Assembly (NCBI GenBank): GCA_905234815.1
Contig: CAJOIX010000012.1
Location: 1 to 48,238 of the forward strand
Origin: an uncultured Prevotella sp.
GTDB lineage: Bacteria > Bacteroidota > Bacteroidia > Bacteroidales > Bacteroidaceae
Direction of reading: 5' to 3'
DNA: 48,238 nt
The translations under genes and the position numbers were made by a program. Below are positions 1 through 8,660 of the stretch, one piece after another. Position 1 is the first letter of the stretch. Every line of letters starts with the position of its first letter. The notes under the pieces are model-generated. The model made no database searches. It saw only the letters and a list, made by a program, of their open reading frames with translations, and was not told the origin of the DNA.

Positions 1-1
1 A

Positions 2-535
2 ATAGCAATTTTTTGTGCTGCCAACAGCAACATCCCACCTTTATATTATACGCGCACGCGCGAATTGTGTGAATATCTGGCTGCCGAAGGCCACTCGGTC
101 ATCTTCGGCGGTTGCGACGTGGGACTGATGGGCTGCGTGGCCCACAGCATGCACGAGGCCGGCGGGCGCATCATCGGAGTGGTGCCGCGCATTTTCATCA
201 ACAATCCGCAGCGCCCCCTGCCCTATCTCGACGAGCTGATTCCATGCGAAAACCTCAGCGACCGAAAGGATATCATCATCAGCCGCGCCGACGTGTGCAT
301 CGCGCTGCCAGGCGGGGTGGGCACACTCGACGAGGTGTTCCACGTGGTGGCGCAAACCAGTGTGGGCTACCACCAGAAACCTACCATCCTCTACAACATT
401 GATGGATTTTGGAACCCGCTGCGACTCGTGATTGAGCAGATGAGAGAAAACGGAATGTTGCGCGATAATCTCGACCAAATGTTGCGCTTCTGCGACACGC
501 TCGACAGCCTCTCGGAAACGCTCCGAAAACTCTGA
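2..535 (+). CDS. LOG-family protein (cytokinin riboside 5'-monophosphate phosphoribohydrolase type), 5' partial
   Basis: The reading frame is open from base 2, so the start codon lies upstream of the window and probably only a few residues are missing. The fragment begins IAIFCAANSN, matching the first beta strand of the LOG / 'lysine decarboxylase-like' Rossmann family (TIGR00730). The family signature PGGVGTLDE is at about bases 308-334 and holds the catalytic Glu and the phosphate-binding Gly/Thr residues. Family members release a free base from a nucleoside 5'-monophosphate; the true substrate in Bacteroidales is not settled. The internal TTG at 65 is not a credible start because the conserved N-terminal strand precedes it. 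It converges on the EamA gene, with palindrome cluster 1 between them. Confidence 0.88.
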   Translation: MAIFCAANSNIPPLYYTRTRELCEYLAAEGHSVIFGGCDVGLMGCVAHSMHEAGGRIIGVVPRIFINNPQRPLPYLDELIPCENLSDRKDIIISRADVCIALPGGVGTLDEVFHVVAQTSVGYHQKPTILYNIDGFWNPLRLVIEQMRENGMLRDNLDQMLRFCDTLDSLSETLRKL

Positions 536-540
536 CTTTT

Positions 541-622
541 CAAAAGCTATCCTTTTGGCCTTCAAAAGCTATGCTTTCGGACGGCAAAAGCTATGCTTTT
601 AGAGCGCAAAAGCATAGCTTTT
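541..622. repeat. Palindrome cluster 1: four 16-bp palindromes at 22-bp period
   Basis: Copies start at 541, 563, 585 and 607, exactly 22 bp apart, each 16 bp long with 6-bp spacers of different sequence. The consensus is CAAAAGCTATGCTTTT, with 6-bp arms AAAAGC/GCTTTT around a 3-bp centre. The first two copies carry one substitution each (CCTTTT and GCTTTC). The fourth has the inverse centre (CATAG), so it points the other way. The cluster lies between two convergent genes. Confidence 0.95.
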
Positions 623-649
623 ACAACCAAAAATTTATATCGCTGAAAA

Positions 650-1555
650 TCAGCGGTTTACGTTTCGCTCTACCGTGACAAGATAAACGCCTGTCAGAAC
701 GAGGACCGCCGCCAAGGGTTTGTCCCACGACCAATGGTCTTGCCCCCAATAGATGGCCACCACCGATGCCACCACGGGTTGCAGGTTGGTGTAGATGCTC
801 ACCGATGTGGCCGACAGATAGCGCATGGCGTATGGAATGAAGAAATAGCCCAGCACCGTGGCCAGCACAACAATGAACAGCAGCGCACCCCAGCCAAGCC
901 ATGCCTCGCCGGCGGGCCACTGGGCAAAGAGGGCCGACTGCGGCAGCTCACCCCACGACACGGGCAACACCATCAGCGCAGAAATCAGAAAGAACCATTT
1001 CATCTGGCTCACCGCACTGTAGCGCTGCGACACCTGTCGCGTGATGATCAAATAAACCGCCCAGGCCAGCAGGCTCAACAGAGCCAGCGAAATGCCCAGC
1101 ACATCGTTGCTGCCGGCTGCCGATTGCCAGCGAAGCACCACCATCAGCAACGCGCCCGCTATTGCCAATGCCACTCCAAGCAATTTTCGCAGATTGATTC
1201 GCTCACCAATAAACAGCGCCGCGAGCAACATCACCGCAATGGGGCACAACGTGGCTATGAGCGAATAATAGACCGGAGTGGTGAACTTCAAGGCCCAGGC
1301 CGTGAGCGTCTGCGAAATCACAAAGCCCAGCACGCCGCCAAGAAGAATGACAAACAGATCGCGACGGGCAATCCGCTCCTTCGGCAGAAAACACGCTATC
1401 AGCCAAAACAGCACTGCCGCTCCAACGCAGCGCGCCGACATATACGACATGGGGGACAACCAGTGTTCTAACAAGTATTTCGTGATGGGCACGCCCAAAC
1501 CAAAAATCACATTTGCCAAAATAATGCCCACATGGGCTTTCCATACATTTTTCAT
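650..1555 (-). CDS. EamA/DMT-superfamily transporter
   Basis: This 301-residue hydrophobic protein has about ten predicted membrane segments in two tandem EamA halves (roughly residues 8-139 and 151-295). That is the usual size and layout of drug/metabolite exporters in this superfamily. The second half has the usual pattern ending in a basic tail (TVERNVNR). The substrate cannot be read from sequence; relatives export amino acids or metabolites across the inner membrane. It is divergent from the methyltransferase gene at 1610, with only 54 bp between starts. No clear TAnnTTTG element is visible on the minus strand in that gap. Confidence 0.88.
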   Translation of the reverse strand: MKNVWKAHVGIILANVIFGLGVPITKYLLEHWLSPMSYMSARCVGAAVLFWLIACFLPKERIARRDLFVILLGGVLGFVISQTLTAWALKFTTPVYYSLIATLCPIAVMLLAALFIGERINLRKLLGVALAIAGALLMVVLRWQSAAGSNDVLGISLALLSLLAWAVYLIITRQVSQRYSAVSQMKWFFLISALMVLPVSWGELPQSALFAQWPAGEAWLGWGALLFIVVLATVLGYFFIPYAMRYLSATSVSIYTNLQPVVASVVAIYWGQDHWSWDKPLAAVLVLTGVYLVTVERNVNR

Positions 1556-1597
1556 CGGTTATAAACGGTTTGCGGCGCGAAATTACAATTATTTAGT

Positions 1598-1605
1598 TAC
1601 TTTTG
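1598..1605 (+). promoter_or_regulatory. Bacteroidetes -7 promoter element (TACTTTTG) for the methyltransferase gene
   Basis: TACTTTTG fits TAnnTTTG and ends only 4 bases before the ATG at 1610. Transcription should start at or within a few bases of the ATG, so the message is probably leaderless. Confidence 0.6.
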
Positions 1606-1609
1606 CCCT

Positions 1610-2809
1610 ATGAAGCGCGAAAAAGCTTTCGTAAAAGCTCACCTTGGCGACGATGTGCGAACACTCGCACTGCAAGCCAGCAGATACCCCGACATGGATA
1701 TGCCGTGGGCACTGCAGCAGATAGCCGGCTGGCAAACGGCCAAAGAGAAACTGCCCACGTGGGCCGCCATCGACGCGGTGGAATATCCCGTACACCTCTC
1801 CATGGAACAGTGTTCGTCGGAACAAACGGCACACTACAAAGCGCGGCTGGCCCAGCGACTGCTGCGCGACGGACAACAACTGCTCGACCTCACGGGCGGA
1901 CTGGGAGTTGACTGCAGTTTTATGGCACGACATTTTCACAGTGCCATCTACGTGGAGCAGAACGAAACGCTCTGCCAATTGGCGCAACACAATTTTGCTG
2001 CGCTGGGACTTGCCCACATACAAGTGGTACACTCCACGGCCGAAGCGTTTCTCTCTACACTCGCCCCGCAAGACTCCACACTCATCTACCTCGACCCTGC
2101 GCGGCGCGATGCCGCGGGCACACGCACCTATTCCATAGAAGATTGCACCCCCAATCTCTTACAAATGAAGGCAGCACTGCTGGAGGCGGCCAACGTGGTG
2201 ATGGCGAAACTCTCGCCAATGCTCGACTGGCACCGTGCCGTGGAACAGTTGGACGAGGGCGGCCGCTGCGTGACGGAAGTACACATCGTGGCCACAAAGA
2301 ACGAATGTAAGGAGCTGATTCTGATACTAAAAAAAGATGCAGCAGAGCCGCTCGCGCTCTACTGCATAAACGATGAACAGGAAGAAATCTTCCACCCTGC
2401 GGCTGACGCTACGAACAGCGCGGCTGCGCCCATGCCTCAACCGGCCGAACTGCTCTATGTGCCCAATGCGGCGGTGATGAAGAGCGGATGTTTCGCACAA
2501 CTGGCGCAGCGCTATGCGCTCGCAGCCGCCGCCGAACATTCCCACCTTTTCTTCTCCAATCAGATCGAAAAAAAATTCCCAGGCCGCGTCTTTCGCATAG
2601 AGCGCACCAGCACCATGAACAAGAAAGAGCTGCGCGCCTTTCTCGCTGGCGTTGAGCGGGCCAACATTGCCGTGAGAAATTTCCCGCTGACGGCCCAGCA
2701 ACTAAAAAGTCGCCTCCGTCTTTCCGACGGCGGCGACCAATATATCTTTGCCACAACACTCGCTGATGGCACCCATCAACTTTTTCTCTGTCAGAAAATT
2801 TCTGAATAA
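1610..2809 (+). CDS. Class I SAM-dependent methyltransferase, PG_1098-like with THUMP-like domain
   Basis: The 399-residue protein has SAM-binding motif I (LLDLTGGLGVD, residues 91-101), an acidic end of strand 2 (YVEQNE, 114-119) and LDPAR at 161-165, in the place of the (D/N)PPY-like catalytic loop of RNA and DNA N-methyltransferases. The C-terminal part resembles the ferredoxin-like and THUMP-like regions of the Porphyromonas PG_1098 family, which suggests an RNA substrate. The exact target is not known. The start at 1610 directly follows a -7 element, and no other in-frame ATG lies before the conserved N-terminus. Confidence 0.8.
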   Translation: MKREKAFVKAHLGDDVRTLALQASRYPDMDMPWALQQIAGWQTAKEKLPTWAAIDAVEYPVHLSMEQCSSEQTAHYKARLAQRLLRDGQQLLDLTGGLGVDCSFMARHFHSAIYVEQNETLCQLAQHNFAALGLAHIQVVHSTAEAFLSTLAPQDSTLIYLDPARRDAAGTRTYSIEDCTPNLLQMKAALLEAANVVMAKLSPMLDWHRAVEQLDEGGRCVTEVHIVATKNECKELILILKKDAAEPLALYCINDEQEEIFHPAADATNSAAAPMPQPAELLYVPNAAVMKSGCFAQLAQRYALAAAAEHSHLFFSNQIEKKFPGRVFRIERTSTMNKKELRAFLAGVERANIAVRNFPLTAQQLKSRLRLSDGGDQYIFATTLADGTHQLFLCQKISE

Positions 2810-2920
2810 TGCTAGTGCCGACGGCAAGAAAATTTGGTTTAATGTCTCTATGCGCAGAGAGAAAAATTCGCAATGAGACACAACGTTTTAATATTTCACG
2901 TCTAATAGAACTGAGACAAT

Positions 2921-3442
2921 TCATTTAAGGTATCTATACCACACATAATAGAAATCACCTTCGTAGGTGATAAGAATTTCAACATCACGCCCTTCTTCTA
3001 TCTCGAAGGCTATTGACCTGATTGCTTTAAGTGCTTCAGAGGCATTTCCTTTTTTTCCTTTACGGCAAAATACCCAACCATCGCCAGCGGGTGCCGTGGG
3101 AGTGGATACTTTCTGAATGGTAGATGGCTGGAGAAGACCCGCCTTCTTCTCGTTTAATGCGTCTATCAAAGCCTGGCAGATAAGGTATTTATATTCATTG
3201 AGTACAATGAACTCCTTGTCTTCTGCATAATAGGAAATGTAATCGCTTTCATAATTGTCAGCAGGTTTATTCGTAATCAAGCTGTCAACAATACTTGCCA
3301 ATCTTGGCGCAAAAGAGTTTACAGGAACTGCTGATTCTTCATCAGTTACACCTGCGAGATCCGCTACGCTGTTGCCGGAAGAACAACTCAGCAAACCAAC
3401 ACTGAAGATGCAAATCAGTGCGAAAGAATAAATCTTTTTCAT
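2921..3442 (-). CDS. Small putative lipoprotein of unknown function
   Basis: The 173-residue protein has a type II signal peptide with lipobox LLSC (Cys at about residue 20), so it should be lipid-anchored. I do not recognise a known domain in the mature part. It contains an acidic, Tyr-rich middle region and ends in a beta-rich stretch (ILITYEGDFYYVWYRYLK). It stands alone: 111 bp separate it from the convergent methyltransferase gene, and 196 bp of AT-rich DNA separate it from the TPR gene upstream. The codons are less GC-rich than in neighbouring housekeeping genes, as is also true of the TPR gene. Confidence 0.75.
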   Translation of the reverse strand: MKKIYSFALICIFSVGLLSCSSGNSVADLAGVTDEESAVPVNSFAPRLASIVDSLITNKPADNYESDYISYYAEDKEFIVLNEYKYLICQALIDALNEKKAGLLQPSTIQKVSTPTAPAGDGWVFCRKGKKGNASEALKAIRSIAFEIEEGRDVEILITYEGDFYYVWYRYLK

Positions 3443-3638
3443 TTTCTTTGTTTTTTTAAGTTAATAAATACAGTAAAAGCCTTTACTTATCTTTTCTTTC
3501 GAAAGATTGATGCAAAGGGAAAAATCTTTTACGCAAAAAACAAATTTTTCTTTTACACTTTTTACATCTCTACTCAATGTAAAAACATGTATCTCTTTTA
3601 TTGAAGAAGATTTAGACTAACGCGTACATCTTTTACAC

Positions 3639-5135
3639 TCAGTTGGTCTTTATGAATTTTATACGCTCGTCGAAACTTTTTGCACCTGATTGATTAAACA
3701 ATTTTTGATTCAGCGCAGCGCGCATATTTGTTAATCGCTGTGGGGAAATTCCTAAAAGTATGGATATTTCTGATGGGAGGAAGCGCAATTTGGAAAGGAG
3801 ACATATCAGCATTTCCTTGAGTGTAAGATTTGCAGATAAATTCAATAATTGTGATTTGAAGGCAGGCCAGATGGTATCAATGAATTGATTCAACTCTTCC
3901 CAATGTTTATCTGTAGGCTGCAACCCACGACTGGCAAACTTGTGCAACTGCTGAACAATTTCTGCATTAAGCACCTGAAGGTCTATATTAAAGGCTTCAT
4001 CGCAATCTTGTGCCCTGTTGTACTGCGATAGGAGAGCTTGCAATTGAGTGATTTTTTCTTCTTTATCTTTGATGAATGTTTCTTTATCCTGCAACAGATT
4101 CTCCATTTCTTGCCGTAGCGTTGTGTATTGCTGGAGAGTATCAGAATAGGCAATGTTAGCTTTGATTAGTTTTTCGCGGGCTCTCTGCTGTTCTCTCTTC
4201 CACTTGAAAAACAGCACTAAACCTATGATGAGATTAATGACAATGAAACAGAGCACTATACGTATAAAAGTGCGCCATTTCATCCGTTTCGCTTGAACAA
4301 CTTCTTCAGAATGATTGTAATCATAGTCAAACTGTATGCTGTTTATTTCTGAAACATATTCTATATATGCTTCTGTATAGGGTTGTGAGTATTTCTCAAT
4401 TGAGTCATTTACGTTTTTCTTAGTATAGATGGACTTTAATCCTCTATAATAATTAAAGTCATCTCCCACAGACGTGAGCCTACGATAATAATTCTCAGCG
4501 CTGTCTAATTGCTGAAGCGCTTCATGATATAATCCTTTCCGATAGTACACATACGCCTTCTCAGCATTGGCAGTAGCAGTATCTCTCCGCTCTACCCAAT
4601 TGGCATATATTTCATATTGAGAAAAGTTTTCTTCGGCTTTTGTGGTATCTCCTTTGTTTAGATAAATGAGCGATAAGGTTCCGTGCGACTTAAAAGCGTT
4701 GATTGTATCTCCATGAGCCAGATATTGCAAGCTGGCGGATTCTAAACATATAAGTGCAGAGTCTAAAATATTCAATTCGTAAAATACTTCACCCTTCTCT
4801 CTTTCGGCTTCAAGAGCCGATAGACTATCATTGGCTTTGAGCGCATACTTCTCTGAAAGTCTAAAGAATTGTAACTGGCGAGCTGGAGAATTTACTTTCC
4901 TAAAGAGTTTTCCCATTTCAGCATAGACACGACTCAGTGTTTGATAGTCGCACCGTCTGTTATTGGTGTCAGATGCTTCGATGGCTCGATGAAAATGGCG
5001 CAAGGCCAGTGTGTCCATACCCTTTTCGGCATAGGAGCAGCCCTGTTCGTAGTTGGCTTTCATGTCTTCGCCCTTTCGAGAGCAAGAACTCAATAGCAGT
5101 ACGAGAAGGAGGAGAAAGAAAACGGGACTTTTCAT
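3639..5135 (-). CDS. TPR lipoprotein with transmembrane helix, coiled coil and C-terminal HTH (membrane-tethered regulator type)
   Basis: The 498-residue protein has several parts in order. A type II signal peptide with lipobox (LLSSC, Cys18) comes first. Tetratricopeptide-like helices cover about residues 24-255, and a strong membrane helix lies at 289-311, flanked by basic residues. A coiled coil spans about 313-372. The C-terminal 70 residues contain a LuxR-like helix-turn-helix (FLPSEISILLGISPQRLTNMR, about 452-472). This architecture is common in Bacteroides and Prevotella. The TPR part would sit outside the inner membrane and the HTH in the cytoplasm, so it could pass an envelope signal to DNA. 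The target is unknown. It starts 5 bp after ybeY. Confidence 0.8.
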   Translation of the reverse strand: MKSPVFFLLLLVLLLSSCSRKGEDMKANYEQGCSYAEKGMDTLALRHFHRAIEASDTNNRRCDYQTLSRVYAEMGKLFRKVNSPARQLQFFRLSEKYALKANDSLSALEAEREKGEVFYELNILDSALICLESASLQYLAHGDTINAFKSHGTLSLIYLNKGDTTKAEENFSQYEIYANWVERRDTATANAEKAYVYYRKGLYHEALQQLDSAENYYRRLTSVGDDFNYYRGLKSIYTKKNVNDSIEKYSQPYTEAYIEYVSEINSIQFDYDYNHSEEVVQAKRMKWRTFIRIVLCFIVINLIIGLVLFFKWKREQQRAREKLIKANIAYSDTLQQYTTLRQEMENLLQDKETFIKDKEEKITQLQALLSQYNRAQDCDEAFNIDLQVLNAEIVQQLHKFASRGLQPTDKHWEELNQFIDTIWPAFKSQLLNLSANLTLKEMLICLLSKLRFLPSEISILLGISPQRLTNMRAALNQKLFNQSGAKSFDERIKFIKTN

Positions 5136-5140
5136 TGGTT

Positions 5141-5551
5141 TTATCTTAAGGCCAAAGCGCGATTCTCAGCGGCTTCCATCTGTTCGCGCTCACCTGGCCC
5201 TTTATCGTTCTGTCCGCAGAGGTGGAGTATGCCGTGGATGATGACGCGATGCAGTTCCTCATCGTAGTCCTTGTGGAAGAGTTCGGCATTAGAGCGCACC
5301 GTGTCGAGCGAGATGACCAAATCGCCGTTCAGCGTATCGCCTTCACAATAGTCGAAGGTGATGATGTCGGTGTAGTAATCATGGCCCAAGTATTCGTTGT
5401 TGACCTCGAGAATCTTCTCATCGTTGCAGAAGAGGTAGCCAACATCGCCTACCTTTTTATTATAAGTTGCTGCCACACGACGAATCCATGCCGATGTTTC
5501 GCGGCGACGGATTTTTGGAAATGCGATATTTTCGCTTTGATAGGTAATCAT
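5141..5551 (-). CDS. ybeY: YbeY, rRNA maturation endoribonuclease
   Basis: The 136-residue protein matches UPF0054/YbeY, a metal-dependent single-strand RNase in 16S rRNA 3'-end processing and ribosome quality control. It carries the HGILHLCG motif at about residues 105-112. The usual motif is H-x3-H-x5-H; here the third ligand position is Asp (HGILHLCGQND). My recollection is that Bacteroidetes orthologues share this. The ATG overlaps the coaD stop (ATGA), so it should be translated with coaD. Confidence 0.93.
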   Translation of the reverse strand: MITYQSENIAFPKIRRRETSAWIRRVAATYNKKVGDVGYLFCNDEKILEVNNEYLGHDYYTDIITFDYCEGDTLNGDLVISLDTVRSNAELFHKDYDEELHRVIIHGILHLCGQNDKGPGEREQMEAAENRALALR

Positions 5552-5973
5552 TTCTTAGTGAGTTTTTTGCGGATGCGAGAGGAGGAAACAAGTTTCAGTT
5601 CCTTGCGGGCGGGCAAGAGGAGCGTTTCTATGCCTCCATGCTCATAGTTGTATTCGGCCTGACGGCGCTCGTAGAGAAAATCTTTCATGGTGCGCACACC
5701 TTTCACTATGCACGAGGCTCCTGTGCGACGGGCCAAGTCGATAGTCATATCGTGGTAAACCTCCACGCTAATGCGTTGATTTCCAGCATATCGCTGCCGA
5801 ATGGCGGCAAGCCGTTCCTCCTCGCTGAAGAGGTATTTTTTCTCTGGATTCACACCAATGCCAATGACCAGCCTGTCGAAAAGCTGCAGTGCTCGGCTGG
5901 CAATATCGGCGTGCCCCTCGGTGAATGGATCGAAGGAGCCTACGAAGAGGGCTATACGCTGTGTGTCACTCAT
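5548..5973 (-). CDS. coaD: Phosphopantetheine adenylyltransferase (CoA biosynthesis)
   Basis: The enzyme adenylylates 4'-phosphopantetheine to dephospho-CoA. The nucleotidyltransferase signature [10 protein letters not shown] is at residues 12-21, with the T/HxGH box as TEGH, and the C-terminal SSSRIR motif is present. The frame is open to an upstream start at 6027, but that adds 18 residues that lie inside ruvB and do not fit the family. The ATG at 5973 gives the normal N-terminus ([16 protein letters not shown]) and a 141-residue protein, slightly short for the family. It overlaps the 3' end of ruvB by 8 bases. Confidence 0.93.
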   Translation of the reverse strand: MSDTQRIALFVGSFDPFTEGHADIASRALQLFDRLVIGIGVNPEKKYLFSEEERLAAIRQRYAGNQRISVEVYHDMTIDLARRTGASCIVKGVRTMKDFLYERRQAEYNYEHGGIETLLLPARKELKLVSSSRIRKKLTKK

Positions 5974-7003
5974 CGAACAATCGGGGTTGCTGAGGGTCGG
6001 AATAGATGTTGCGGCCCATATGCTCATAGGCCAGGGCTGTGGCTACACGGCCACGCGGGGTACGCTTGATGAAACCTTCCATGATGAGGAATGGTTCATA
6101 TACTTCCTCGATGGTGCCCGTGTCTTCGCCAATGGCTGTGGCAATGGTGGACAGACCCACCGGACCACCACGGAATTTATCGATAATGGTGAGTAAAATC
6201 TTGTTGTCTATTTCGTCGAGACCGTACTGGTCTATGTTCAATGCCTTGAGCGACATCTTGGCAATGAATTCGTCGATCGAGCCATTTCCCTTCACCTGAG
6301 CGAAATCGCGCACACGGCGCAGCAAGGCGTTGGCTATTCGGGGCGTTCCACGCGAACGGCGGGCAATCTCGAACGCTGCTTCTTCATGGATGGGAACCTG
6401 CAGAATCTGTGCACTGCGCTGAATGATTCGCGCAAGCGTTTCCGGTGCGTAATACTCCAGGTGCATATTGATACCGAAGCGAGCACGGAGCGGAGCTGTG
6501 AGCAGACCGCTTCGGGTGGTGGCACCAATCAGCGTGAAGGGATTCAGGTCTATCTGGATAGAGCGGGCCGAAGGACCTTTATCTATCATGATATCAATGC
6601 GATAGTCTTCCATGGCCGAGTAGAGATACTCCTCAACCACAGGCGACAGTCGGTGAATCTCATCTATGAAAAGAACATCGTTGGGCTCAAGCGAGGTAAG
6701 GATGCCAGCCAAGTCGCCAGGTTTGTCGAGCACAGGACCACTCGTAATCTTAAAACCTACACCCAACTCGTTGGCAATAATGTTGGACAGCGTGGTCTTG
6801 CCCAGTCCGGGAGGCCCGTGCAGAAGCGTATGGTCGAGCGGTTCGCCACGATATTTGGCAGCCTCGACAAACACTTCAAGGTTTTCCACTACGGTTTTCT
6901 GGCCACTGAAATCGTTGAAACGCAGCGGACGAAGGGCGTTTTCAAATTCTTTCTCGCCCTGCGAAAGTTGCTCGTTACGTATATCGAAATCGTTCATATT
7001 CAT
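5966..7003 (-). CDS. ruvB: Holliday junction branch migration ATPase RuvB
   Basis: The 345-residue AAA+ motor has Walker [10 protein letters not shown] (residues 63-71), Walker B with DEIH (114-117), and a C-terminal winged-helix region ending [15 protein letters not shown]. It drives branch migration of Holliday junctions with RuvA in recombinational repair. It is the first gene of a minus-strand block with coaD, ybeY and the TPR gene. A -7 element lies 16 bases upstream. MNMNDF offers two close ATGs; the upstream one is used here. Confidence 0.97.
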   Translation of the reverse strand: MNMNDFDIRNEQLSQGEKEFENALRPLRFNDFSGQKTVVENLEVFVEAAKYRGEPLDHTLLHGPPGLGKTTLSNIIANELGVGFKITSGPVLDKPGDLAGILTSLEPNDVLFIDEIHRLSPVVEEYLYSAMEDYRIDIMIDKGPSARSIQIDLNPFTLIGATTRSGLLTAPLRARFGINMHLEYYAPETLARIIQRSAQILQVPIHEEAAFEIARRSRGTPRIANALLRRVRDFAQVKGNGSIDEFIAKMSLKALNIDQYGLDEIDNKILLTIIDKFRGGPVGLSTIATAIGEDTGTIEEVYEPFLIMEGFIKRTPRGRVATALAYEHMGRNIYSDPQQPRLFDE

Positions 7004-7018
7004 CCATTTAAATCAGCG

Positions 7019-7026
7019 CAAAGATA
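7019..7026 (-). promoter_or_regulatory. -7 promoter element for ruvB (TATCTTTG on the minus strand)
   Basis: CAAAGATA on the plus strand reads TATCTTTG on the minus strand, fitting TAnnTTTG. It lies 16 bases before the ruvB ATG, giving a very short leader. Confidence 0.65.
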
Positions 7027-7070
7027 CGTTTTTTTTTCTACTGCGAAGTAGTTTCCTTGACAGTTTTTTC

Positions 7071-7113
7071 GCAGCGGTTTCAAAACATCAGTTCTCAACA
7101 CGCAAACCGCTGC
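7071..7113. repeat. 10-bp inverted repeat between ruvB and metK
   Basis: GCAGCGGTTT (7071-7080) is exactly complementary to AAACCGCTGC (7104-7113), with 23 bases between the arms. It lies between the two divergent promoters. It could be an operator or a DNA or RNA stem. No T-run follows, so it is not an intrinsic terminator for either strand. Confidence 0.7.
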
Positions 7114-7172
7114 ATCGGACGGTTGCAGAATAGCTTTTATAAAACTTGCACGGATATTCCGAATTTTATTTG

Positions 7173-7180
7173 TACTTTTG
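7173..7180 (+). promoter_or_regulatory. -7 promoter element for metK (TACTTTTG)
   Basis: TACTTTTG fits TAnnTTTG, with TTG at 7146-7148 as a possible -33 element. The implied leader is about 93 nt. It holds two possible hairpins: AGCAAC/GTTGCT (about 7192-7214) and AAAGG/CCTTT just after. I do not recognise a known SAM riboswitch in it. Confidence 0.65.
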
Positions 7181-7279
7181 CAGCCGCAAAGAGCAACCGC
7201 AGCAAGATGTTGCTTAAAGGACTCGCCCTTTGATAAGTAAATGAGAATTAGTCAATAAAGTTAAAAGTCACATCTCCTC

Positions 7280-8536
7280 ATGAGTTATCTCTTCTCTTCA
7301 GAATCAGTATCGGAAGGCCATCCCGATAAAGTGGCCGATCAAATATCAGATGCCCTTGTTGATCAATTTCTGGCTTACGATTCCTCGGCACGCTGCGCCA
7401 TCGAGTCGTTCGTCACAACAGGACAGGTATGCATCATGGGCGAAGTGCGCTCCGAAGCCTATATCGACTTGCAGACCATCGCACGCCGCACCATCAACCG
7501 CATTGGCTACACCAAGTCGGACTACCAGTTCGACGGTAATTCCTGTGGTATTCTCACCGCCATTCACGAACAGAGCGCCGACATCAATCAGGGTGTTGAC
7601 CGCGCCGATGAAGAAGACCAAGGTGCCGGCGACCAAGGCATGATGTTTGGATACGCCACCAACGAGACGGAAAACTATATGCCCGTTTCTCTCGATCTGG
7701 CTCATCTCATCATGCGTACCCTGGCCGATATTCGCCGCGAAGGTAAGCAGATGACCTATCTCCGTCCCGACGCCAAGAGCCAGGTGACAATAGAATACAG
7801 CGACGAAGGCATTCCACAGCGCATTCACACCATCGTGGTCTCTACGCAACACGATGAGTTTGCCAGCGACGAGTCGATGCTCGAACAGATTCGCCATGAC
7901 GTAATCAATATACTCATGCCTCGAGTGAAGCAACAAATTCATTCGGAGAAAGTGCTCAAACTGTTCAACGACGACATCACCTACTGGGTCAACCCAACAG
8001 GTAAATTCGTCATTGGCGGCCCCCACGGCGACACTGGACTCACCGGTAGAAAAATCATTGTGGATACCTACGGAGGAAAAGGCGCACATGGCGGTGGTGC
8101 TTTCTCGGGAAAAGACTCCTCGAAAGTGGACCGCTCAGCAGCCTATGCCGCTCGCTACATCGCTAAAAACATGGTCGCAGCCGGTGTGGCCGACGAGATG
8201 CTCGTACAAATCAGCTACGCCATCGGTGTGGCAAAACCACTGAACATTTTCGTCAACACCTATGGCCGCTCGCACGTCAATATGACCGACGGACAGATAG
8301 CCGAGAAAATCGGCCAACTTTTCGACCTTCGACCGAAAGCCATTGAACGCACACTCAAACTGCGCCAGCCCATGTATCTCGAAACAGCCGCCTACGGCCA
8401 CATGGGACGAAAGAACGAAGTGGTGAAGAAAACGTTCACCTCACACTATCATCCCACACTCGAACTTGAAGTTGAACTCTTCACCTGGGAGAAACTCGAC
8501 CGCGTTGACGATATCAAAAAGGCCTTCACTCTGTAA
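7280..8536 (+). CDS. metK: S-adenosylmethionine synthetase
   Basis: The 418-residue protein makes SAM from methionine and ATP. It has the N-terminal ATP-binding motif [15 protein letters not shown] (residues 11-25), the signature DQGMMFGYA at about 118, and the glycine-rich loop GGGAFSGKD at about 272. The length is slightly above E. coli MetK (384), as is usual for Bacteroidetes. It is transcribed alone from its own promoter, divergent from ruvB. Confidence 0.98.
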   Translation: MSYLFSSESVSEGHPDKVADQISDALVDQFLAYDSSARCAIESFVTTGQVCIMGEVRSEAYIDLQTIARRTINRIGYTKSDYQFDGNSCGILTAIHEQSADINQGVDRADEEDQGAGDQGMMFGYATNETENYMPVSLDLAHLIMRTLADIRREGKQMTYLRPDAKSQVTIEYSDEGIPQRIHTIVVSTQHDEFASDESMLEQIRHDVINILMPRVKQQIHSEKVLKLFNDDITYWVNPTGKFVIGGPHGDTGLTGRKIIVDTYGGKGAHGGGAFSGKDSSKVDRSAAYAARYIAKNMVAAGVADEMLVQISYAIGVAKPLNIFVNTYGRSHVNMTDGQIAEKIGQLFDLRPKAIERTLKLRQPMYLETAAYGHMGRKNEVVKKTFTSHYHPTLELEVELFTWEKLDRVDDIKKAFTL

Positions 8537-8591
8537 AAACAGAGGAATCACAATTTTCTTTCCTAAAATTGCCTGCTACAAAAAATTATTA

Positions 8592-8599
8592 TACCTTTG
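8592..8599 (+). promoter_or_regulatory. -7 promoter element (TACCTTTG) for the hemD-like-rnpA-yidD-tyrS block
   Basis: TACCTTTG fits TAnnTTTG. A TTG at 8569-8571 is 20 bp upstream, the expected place for the -33 element. The implied leader is about 55 nt. Confidence 0.7.
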
Positions 8600-8660
8600 C
8601 AAGCCGAAAGAAAAACTATACTGACCTATTGTCAAAAGCAAGAGAACACCCAATCAGCAG

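Noticed and set aside
541..622. Palindrome clusters as CRISPR arrays
   Set aside because: The units are 16 bp with 6-bp spacers. CRISPR repeats and spacers are each about 20-50 bp, and no cas gene is nearby.
2844..2861. Weak hairpin TCTCT/AGAGA between the methyltransferase and the lipoprotein
   Set aside because: A 5-bp stem with no T-run; too weak to call a terminator.
7181..7279. SAM-II riboswitch in the metK leader
   Set aside because: Hairpins are present, but I could not see the conserved SAM-II loop sequences, so no class is assigned.
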